From Discostella pseudostelligera (taxonomy: Eukaryota; Bacillariophyta; Thalassiosirophyceae; Thalassiosirales; Thalassiosiraceae), in assembly GCA_036940085.1 (NCBI GenBank), contig JALLBK010000346.1, positions 1 through 26,629 on the forward strand: a stretch of DNA of 26,629 nucleotides, in the 5' to 3' direction. This document shows, in pieces, positions 11,858 to 17,203 of the stretch; within the stretch, counting starts at the first letter, position 1; every line of letters begins with the position of its first letter. Position numbers and translations under genes: made by a program. The notes under the pieces are model-generated. The model was given only the letters and a program-made list of their open reading frames with translations. It was not told where the DNA came from and made no database searches.

Positions 11858-11914
11858 GGTGGAGGCAGCGGCGGCTACCGGCGGGGCAGCCGATTCGGAT
11901 GCTGTGAATGTCAT
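1240..11914 (-). CDS. Giant rabconnectin-3/DMXL/Rav1-like V-ATPase assembly scaffold with PDZ, SH2 and C2-like domains (4 exons, ~3462 aa)
   Basis: Read on the minus strand as exons 11914-9359, 9264-1810, 1706-1573 and 1483-1240; all joins keep frame (10,389 nt). Rav1/rabconnectin-3 proteins promote assembly of V1 and Vo V-ATPase sectors on endomembranes. Domains in order: low-complexity Ser/Thr/Asn N-terminus; WD40-like propeller segments (for example LAHSAPVTRLAF near 610, TTCSSDCSVRIF near 650, and GIWAVWDAWDPDL across the first splice, ~866-878); PDZ domain ~1178-1275 with carboxylate-binding loop GLGL at 1191-1194; the Rav1 C-terminal signature ~1905-2050 (GAPFWVRS, DCAIFYIAMRNKKKLL, NAYSLLRKRKY, AAASFFLLA); six SSIFDSFD repeats ~2255-2400; an SH2 domain ~2710-2828 with FLIR at 2733-2736 matching the phosphotyrosine-binding FLVR motif; and a C-terminal C2-like fold ~3250-3395. 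The family call is firm. The partners of the added domains are inference. The chosen start is the first ATG (MTFTASES). Confidence 0.9.
1484..1572 (-). other. Intron 3 of the Rav1-like gene (89 bp)
   Basis: Donor ACATG|GTATGT and acceptor CCCACAG|GTTCGC split a Trp codon. The join reads GKDGITW|FARIRVSLRFELL, the expected last strands of a C2-like domain. Confidence 0.85.
1707..1809 (-). other. Intron 2 of the Rav1-like gene (103 bp)
   Basis: Donor CAAG|GTAAGA and acceptor CCTTCAG|ATTACT, phase 0. The join reads ELLFK|ITVYEKK, which continues a C2-type beta strand. An alternative AG (TTCATCAG) lies 15 bases upstream and would add five residues. Confidence 0.8.
4620..5060 (-). repeat. In-frame tandem repeat coding for six SSIFDSFD-type motifs
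   Basis: Inside exon 2 of the Rav1-like gene, six imperfect copies of a 25-33 residue unit occur. Each has a core S-S-I-F-D-S-F-D-x-x-P-P (variants IYDSFITAPP, IFESFDAAPS, IFDNFDTAPP) followed by a Pro/Lys-rich spacer. The DNA repeats only partly, so selection on the protein motif is likely. Confidence 0.85.
9265..9358 (-). other. Intron 1 of the Rav1-like gene (94 bp)
   Basis: Donor GAG|GTGAGT and acceptor ATGCAG|GTGGTA, both phase 0. The join reads SIAEE|VVLEEG and restores a WD40-like segment; without it, the upstream frame stops ten codons after the donor. Confidence 0.9.
11118..11185 (-). repeat. CTG/GTT/ATG-type trinucleotide microsatellite coding for Ser and Asn runs
   Basis: TGC repeats followed by TGATGATG, TGTTGTTG and TGGTGG on the plus strand code for the serine and asparagine/threonine runs in exon 1 of the Rav1-like gene. 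They lie in a disordered insertion within the N-terminal propeller region. Confidence 0.8.
11818..11866 (-). repeat. GTT/GGT microsatellite coding for Asn8 and Thr6 runs
   Basis: Consecutive GTT then GGT triplets on the plus strand code on the minus strand for a run of threonines followed by eight asparagines near the N-terminus of the Rav1-like protein. Length polymorphism between strains is likely. Confidence 0.8.
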
Positions 11915-12246
11915 GATCAATTAATACCAAGATGTCAATGATTCATTAAAGGGGGTGCGATGTTGGGGCGGCGGCATAGTTCATTGTCCGACCATTCATT
12001 CCGGCGGCGACGGATTTTGGATTTTGGGTGATACCGCGGCGATGGCGGTGGAGAGAGAGAAAAAAGGCGTCGATTGTGCGCGGTTTTGGCTTCGCTTTTG
12101 AATCTCCACAGATCTAAGTAGTCCTACGTGGCTTTTGTAATGTCAACTCGCTGTAGCAAAATATACTGATTCCTTATTGGATACTTAAAATTGAATTTGA
12201 AATTAAAAAAGTTTCCCCTTATGTATTGCAGGTCGGAATGTGTATG

Positions 12247-12254
12247 TATAAAAA
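12247..12254 (+). promoter_or_regulatory. TATA-like box for the cytochrome b5/oxidoreductase gene
   Basis: TATAAAAA matches a eukaryotic TATA box. It is 310 bases before the ATG, so using it implies a leader of about 280 nt. The position is plausible but unproven. Confidence 0.3.
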
Positions 12255-12356
12255 TTACTGTTCCTACCGTAGAAATTTGGTGTCTGTCTGTCGCCCTCAC
12301 CCCTTCAGCCAAACACCAAGACGGCAACCATGAAAGCCGCTGCTCGCCCTAGGACA

Positions 12357-12378
12357 ATCGCTTAAAATATTAAGCGAT
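12357..12378. repeat. Short palindrome in the divergent promoter
   Basis: Arms ATCGCTTAA and TTAAGCGAT (9 bp each) flank AATA. This could be a dimeric transcription-factor site or chance in AT-rich DNA. Confidence 0.6.
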
Positions 12379-12563
12379 ATTCCGTCTGCCGTCTGTGATG
12401 TGAGTCAGCACAGGTCAGCACTGCACAAAAAGCACGTGCAACGAGGTGCAACGGCAACGAGGTGACCAAAGGCCCAGCCAGGCCCAACACAACGCAGAGA
12501 GCCGACCGCCTACCATACAACAACGCGAGACAGAAGCCGACGAACAACAACAAGCCCGAAACC

Positions 12564-15332
12564 ATGATCGCCACCGCGGCAGCACGAAGCAATGCCGCTC
12601 TTCGGAATGGTCGTCCATCTCGTAGCCATCTCAGTATTACTCAAAACAATTCCATTGTCATTGGTCGACAGCGTCATTTTTGCAGCACTGCTTCCTCCGC
12701 CGCCTCCCGCCGCCATCATGCGGTTGGTCTATTGAAACAACAACAGTCAAAACCATCATCGTCAGTGTCGGCATTGTCGTCATTGGGTGTCCGCAACTCC
12801 ACCGCCAACTTAATCGGGAGCCGTCATGCATTTTCGTCTGCACTTAAGAATGCTACCCTCCATCATGGTCATCATTCCCCTGCATCTACATCGTCATCAG
12901 CAGCATTGATCGTAAGCTGTCTCCTCGGTTGTATCACTGGCACAATGACTGCAACAGCCCAAATGGAAGCGGTGGTCAATAAGAATACATCCAATAAACA
13001 AGTTGGTGGTACTGCTATGGATGACGAAACACAAAGCTTGGTCGATGAAATGATGGAATTTCTTGGATTGAAACAATTCTTTGGCAGTGGTTCCTCGGGC
13101 AATGATGACAATGGTAGTGGTAGGAACGACAAGAAGGAGTCATCCCCCAACAATGACAATCCCACCGTTTCAGTTGATGAAGACGGAGGACCGGGAAAAC
13201 CAGTCATTGTTCCACTAGACGCCGATCTCATCGACTCTCTTCCCACACTTCCACTCTCTCTTGTTCAAAACCCCACTGGTGAATTCAAAAACCATCATCT
13301 CGTCACCTATAATGGTATCATCTACGACATTACCGAATTCATCAATCATCATCCTGGTGGGAAAGATTTGATACTCACGGCGAGTGGGTTGGATTTGCAT
13401 CATTTTTTTAGTAACTATACAGTGCATGGAAATACTGACAAGGCTGCAAATTGGTTAGCTTCCATGGCTGTGGGGAGATTAAGTTCCGAGGATACTGTGC
13501 TGGCGAAATCAATGACTACTACCGCAGTCCATGTGGAGAGGAGACATCAGTGGTTAACTAAAGCAAGGACGAGGATTGTGTTGATTGCGGCTACATTGCC
13601 GGTGTGGATGACAGTACGGAGTTGTGTCCGATTGGTGGGATGGATTATGCCATCGTTGGGTAGATTGTTGGCAATGTGCGTGCCGGTGGCGGTGCCTGGA
13701 TTGAGTATTGGTGCGGAGCCACTGACGGTGGCAACAGTAGGAGAAGGTAGTAACGAGGATGGAAGCACTCTTCCAGAGGTTGCCGAGGATGCACCCACCG
13801 TAGCAGTAATTGGAGGGGGTATTGCCGGGTGTGGTACGGCATGGTCACTACGTCAATCGGGCTTTCGGGTGACACTCTTCGAGGCACGGGAGCAGATATC
13901 GGGAAATGCACGGACATTTGATTGGGACTTTAGTGCCCAACGCCCCAACATGTCCAAGGAGGAACAGACGGTCAAGAGTTGTTGTTCGGTGACTGCTTGG
14001 CCACCCTTGTTTTACAAGAATTACACATGTCTATTGAATAAGTTGGATGTGCAGACGGTTCATCAACCGTTATCCTGGTTTTTGAATAGCAAGGTTCCAG
14101 GAGCGGTGGGTACCTTGTGGGCGGCAGATCCGACACCCTACGAGGGATCATTACGAACTGTCCTCAAGAAGGATTTTGATATCTACGGTAGGGTGGTGCG
14201 GTTCAGTGATACCATGTGCAACCTGTTCACCTTTCGATGGGCTCCATGGAGGAGGAATGATACCCCGAGCATGTATGATTCGCATACTGGCATCGGTCTA
14301 CTCAATCCTATGAACATCGTTCCGTTGTACTCCCTCTTTCGGTTCATGGGTGGATCGGAGCTCTGGTGGCAGGTGGTATTTACACCACATTACACAGCGT
14401 CCTTTTTAGTCGATGAGCTACGTCCCTTCCCGGCAGTCTTTGGTCCGTTGATTGAAGCTCAAATTCCATTGCTACCCAACAAGGACAATTCTCAATCATT
14501 TAAGTCGTCTCGGAGTGAGAATGATTGCAATATTACCACATGTCAGACTTGGAAAGATGCAGGGAAAGGCATTCGAGAAGTATTCGACAAGCTCACCAAA
14601 GATATTGACCTGCGTGAGAATACACGTATTCGGGAGGTGGAGGTCTTGCCCAACGGTAAGAAGCGGATCCACGACGAATACGATAACACCATGGACGTCG
14701 ATCGCGTCGTATTCGCCTGTCCGGCCAATGCCGTGGGTAATATTCACAAGCGTGCGGGTTGGTTGGCCAACACCATCTTCTCCACGTTGGTGTATGCCGA
14801 CGATCATCATCCAGACTCGGGACACATGCATGCCGTGCTGCATTCGGATGGAACTGTCATCGATGAACGGTATCGTGAGAATTGCCTGAAGCGCGCGTCG
14901 AATTACGTGGAGGTTACTGAAAAGTCCGATGGATCGATTAACATTGAGAATCAGTACAACTTTGGAGTCCAAACTCCTGGACCAGGAGTCTACGACCTTC
15001 CACTGGATAAGAAGCCGGTCATGCTCATCTCTCATGCATTGGGGGATGGAAAATCTATTGATAAGAAACTGATTGTTGGGACCGCCAACCATGCGCGTGC
15101 TCATCCATTGTACTCAGGGTGGAATGTCATGGCAATGCTTTCATTACGGCTGGTGCAGGGCAAGGATGGAATTTACTATTGTTCCAACTGGACGACTCCT
15201 GGAAATTGTCATGATATGTCGTTTCTCTCCGGCGTTGTATGTGCACATGCCATTGGCGCAAAGTATCCGTTCGAGGATAATAAGGAGGCGAAGAAAGATT
15301 TTCATCGAATGCGTGACTTGATGGGAATATAA
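12564..15332 (+). CDS. Cytochrome b5 domain fused to FAD-dependent amine-oxidase-like oxidoreductase (922 aa)
   Basis: The start is the first in-frame ATG (GAAACCATGA). The N-terminus is rich in Arg, Ser, Ala and Asn with almost no acidic residues, and has RRHFC-like spacing near 38-41, suggesting a mitochondrial or other organellar presequence. A short hydrophobic stretch lies at ~113-130. The cytochrome b5 domain spans ~230-308: HPGG at 263-266 supplies one heme ligand (His263), and His288 fits the second axial position. A hydrophobic segment (~337-385) may anchor the protein in a membrane. The FAD-binding Rossmann motif is VIGGGIAGCG at 415-424 with Glu440 as the likely ribose-binding acid. 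The rest resembles predicted NAD/FAD-binding amine-oxidase-like proteins (COG2907 type), with the ending GNCHDMSFLSGVVCAHAIGAKYPF-like pattern of these proteins. An electron-transfer role between heme and flavin on a lipid-like substrate is inference; the substrate is unknown. Confidence 0.85.
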   Translation: MIATAAARSNAALRNGRPSRSHLSITQNNSIVIGRQRHFCSTASSAASRRHHAVGLLKQQQSKPSSSVSALSSLGVRNSTANLIGSRHAFSSALKNATLHHGHHSPASTSSSAALIVSCLLGCITGTMTATAQMEAVVNKNTSNKQVGGTAMDDETQSLVDEMMEFLGLKQFFGSGSSGNDDNGSGRNDKKESSPNNDNPTVSVDEDGGPGKPVIVPLDADLIDSLPTLPLSLVQNPTGEFKNHHLVTYNGIIYDITEFINHHPGGKDLILTASGLDLHHFFSNYTVHGNTDKAANWLASMAVGRLSSEDTVLAKSMTTTAVHVERRHQWLTKARTRIVLIAATLPVWMTVRSCVRLVGWIMPSLGRLLAMCVPVAVPGLSIGAEPLTVATVGEGSNEDGSTLPEVAEDAPTVAVIGGGIAGCGTAWSLRQSGFRVTLFEAREQISGNARTFDWDFSAQRPNMSKEEQTVKSCCSVTAWPPLFYKNYTCLLNKLDVQTVHQPLSWFLNSKVPGAVGTLWAADPTPYEGSLRTVLKKDFDIYGRVVRFSDTMCNLFTFRWAPWRRNDTPSMYDSHTGIGLLNPMNIVPLYSLFRFMGGSELWWQVVFTPHYTASFLVDELRPFPAVFGPLIEAQIPLLPNKDNSQSFKSSRSENDCNITTCQTWKDAGKGIREVFDKLTKDIDLRENTRIREVEVLPNGKKRIHDEYDNTMDVDRVVFACPANAVGNIHKRAGWLANTIFSTLVYADDHHPDSGHMHAVLHSDGTVIDERYRENCLKRASNYVEVTEKSDGSINIENQYNFGVQTPGPGVYDLPLDKKPVMLISHALGDGKSIDKKLIVGTANHARAHPLYSGWNVMAMLSLRLVQGKDGIYYCSNWTTPGNCHDMSFLSGVVCAHAIGAKYPFEDNKEAKKDFHRMRDLMGI

Positions 15333-15567
15333 TGGTGGATTTGATAGAAGATGATACTCATCGTATTCATGAAAATCCTAGTTGTGTAGTAGCGCGGTCA
15401 TGATACGAATTAATTATAATGAAAGGTTGTATTGTCATTGACATATCTATCACCTTTCAAACGCTCCAGGTCGCTTCTCTCTCCTCTCTGAGAGTAGTGT
15501 AGAAGAACTTGATAAGTTGTTTGACATTCCCAGGCATCACATTGCGCGACATCGTTCACATCACTGT
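15333..15567. other. Convergent intergenic region (235 bp)
   Basis: This short stretch between two gene 3' ends must hold both 3' UTRs and polyadenylation regions. It is AT-rich around 15400-15430. No further feature was seen. Confidence 0.5.
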
Positions 15568-16562
15568 TCATCCACCAACGAGCACAATTATCTCGCTCAT
15601 CAACAAAGATTCATCGTTCGACAGCTCAATTCCACCTCGAACATCATCATCATGGGATGACTCAATCGTTATTGCGCCATCACCACTATTTGCTTCTCGG
15701 ATTGATCTAATGTTTGCCAAGCACCGATGGAACAGTTCATGTGACTTCCGAACCCAACTCGATGCATCCGCGGGAAGGTCGGAACTCTCTGTCGACAAGG
15801 TGTCAGTTGAAACTTTTAATGAATATATTACGACATCGCTGATATCCGAGAAAGGTGTTTTGTTGTTGGCGGAATCTCCTGCAGTAGCATCGTCATTCTT
15901 TTCATTTTCAACAGCGAGCTTTGGAATCCAACCGCATGCAATTCCCTGACAATGTGGCAGCAAGTAAGCGCATCCTTCTTTCCAATGGACTATTATTCGA
16001 CTACCTTCTTCGGCAGCTGAGCCAATAATGCCTTCCCCGATGGAGTACACATTGGATACCTATCATTATAAGCAAAGCAATAATGCAAATGTCAGATATT
16101 TCGGTCATCAATACTTGCTGCCACAACAAATAATGCACACCGTACCTTATTCAAGTGTTTAATGAACAATATACGATGATTGTTCCTATATTCAACTATT
16201 GGATCACCACCACCATCCAATAATGGCAAATCGAATCTCCATAATGAAAATCCTCCCTCTCGTTTCACCAATGCTCGATTTTGTCGAATGTGCAGTCGCT
16301 TCGATCCATCAAACAATAACTGTCGATTCTGTTGTTCCAATTTTCGTTTTCGTAGGTGATCATTCACAGCTTGTCGTATTGTGGCAGGAACCTCATCAGA
16401 GAATGGACCACATTCTTCACATCCACATATGCCGTCAATGTCATTGGTAGTGGTGTTGCTGGAGGCAAAGGTCATGGAGCGGAGGAATTCGTCATGGCTG
16501 GATGCGCCGCCTGCGTCGTTCTCGTCGTGGTTGTTGGTGGTGGTATTCGAAAGAGATGACAT
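15568..16562 (-). CDS. Small GAF-like protein (2 exons, 302 aa)
   Basis: Exons on the minus strand are 16562-16146 and 16059-15568. Residues 1-50 are Ser/Thr/Asn-rich; a cysteine cluster (CGCEECGP) follows near 46-53, then a basic, Gln-rich helix (HLRKRKLEQQNRQ). From ~85 to 190 the pattern RNNHRILFIKHLNKVSNVYSIGEGIIGSAAEEG, seen in short pieces such as VYSIGEGIIG, resembles GAF-type or bHLH-MYC N-terminal sensory domains. These often carry an (I/V)GEG(I/L)(I/L)G turn. The C-terminal third is acidic and probably disordered. No DNA-binding domain is visible, so a regulatory or ligand-binding role is inference. The gene is convergent with the oxidoreductase and divergent from PRMT7. Confidence 0.65.
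16060..16145 (-). other. Intron of the GAF-like gene (86 bp)
   Basis: Donor AATAAG|GTACGG (weaker than the others in the window) and acceptor AATGATAG|GTATCC, phase 0. The join HLNK|VSNVYSIGEG continues the GAF-like domain, and the intron contains an in-frame stop. Confidence 0.75.
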
Positions 16563-17203
16563 TATTTTGATCGGCTTCCCCCTTCATTAATTTGACCAAT
16601 GCAACGCATCTTGCTGCCTTCTCCTATCCACAACAAGCTAGAGTGAGTAGGTATCCGTTGGTGTTAAGGTACGATTACGATACTCCTACTACCGATGCCG
16701 ATGATGGTCATGGTCGGATCGGTGAAGCGGCCATTCCACATACGTACATCATAAAAGTAGAATACAAGTCAACCAACATCAACCACGTGGAGGAAAGAAT
16801 GGCGGGAAAAGATTCGGAGAAAAGATATGGCGGGAAAAGATATGGCAGGAAAAGATATGGCGGGAAAAAAGATACGGCATGGCCGGCGCGAAAAGATATG
16901 GCGGGAAAAAGATACAGCGTGGCCGGCCGGCGCGCGAAAAGACATGGCGGGAAAAAATACGTGGAAAGATTTGGCATGGCCGGCGCGAAAAGATTGAATA
17001 TGGCGGGAAAAGAAACGCGAAAAGATTTGGCATGGCCGGCGCGATAAGATATGGCGGGGAAAAGGAAAGATATGGCGGGAAAAGATACGGCCGGCGAGAA
17101 AGATAATATTTTCCCGCCATATCCATATCCATCACATTCACCATCGATCGCCCGCCCATCGCCCGTGCCGTCGCTCCGCATTGATCGGCCAGCCACTGCC
17201 ACC
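16563..17203. promoter_or_regulatory. Divergent intergenic region between the GAF-like gene (-) and PRMT7 (+)
   Basis: These 641 bp probably contain both promoters. The left part has a TATA-like ATAAAAG near 16751 and a G-box (CACGTG) at 16784-16789. The right part is dominated by the repeat array at 16799-17118. The array is open in several frames because one unit is 15 bp long, but the conceptual proteins are pure repeats (KRYGGK or FPPYLF type) and I do not call a gene. Confidence 0.5.
16799..17118. repeat. Tandem array of E2F-consensus-like repeats (GGCGGGAAAA and GGCCGGCGCGAAAA units)
   Basis: Seven perfect GGCGGGAAAA copies start at 16801, 16829, 16859, 16900, 16946, 17002 and 17074. 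Near-copies lie at 16844 (GGCAGGAAAA) and 17053 (GGCGGGGAAAA), and one inverted copy (TTTTCCCGCC) is at 17109-17118. Interspersed are units with GGCATGGCCGGCGCGAAAAGAT-like sequence near 16877, 16975 and 17029. The complement strands read TTTTCCCGCC and TTTTCGCGC, both matching the E2F/DP consensus TTTSSCGC. The array ends 85 bases before the PRMT7 ATG. Repeats are seen directly; E2F binding is inference. Confidence 0.85.

Larger units (their letters stand above)
11915..12563. promoter_or_regulatory. Divergent intergenic region between the Rav1-like gene (-) and the oxidoreductase gene (+)
   Basis: These 649 bp separate two genes reading away from each other and probably contain both promoters and 5' leaders. 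Visible elements are a GA-rich tract near 12050-12065, TATAAAAA at 12247-12254 on the plus strand, a 9-bp-arm palindrome at 12357-12378, and a G-box (CACGTG) at 12433-12438. No convincing small gene or RNA gene was seen. The first in-frame ATG of the oxidoreductase is at 12564; the open frame upstream of it has no ATG. Confidence 0.5.

Noticed and set aside
12462..12563. Upstream extension of the oxidoreductase
   Set aside because: It has no ATG, only GTG, and it covers the likely 5' leader.
14496..15104. 202-codon open frame on the minus strand
   Set aside because: It is a shadow of the oxidoreductase catalytic domain, with no domain of its own.
16592..17047. Long open frame on the plus strand, and matching ones on the minus strand, across the GGCGGGAAAA array
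   Set aside because: The proteins are simple repeats (KRYGGK/MAGK or FPPYLF) created by 15-bp units without stops. They have no domain and lie where promoters are expected.
17051..17203. Upstream ATG that would extend PRMT7 by 51 residues
   Set aside because: The extension is read through the repeat array and Pro/Ser-rich leader. The ATG at 17204 has a perfect Kozak context and fits the family start better.
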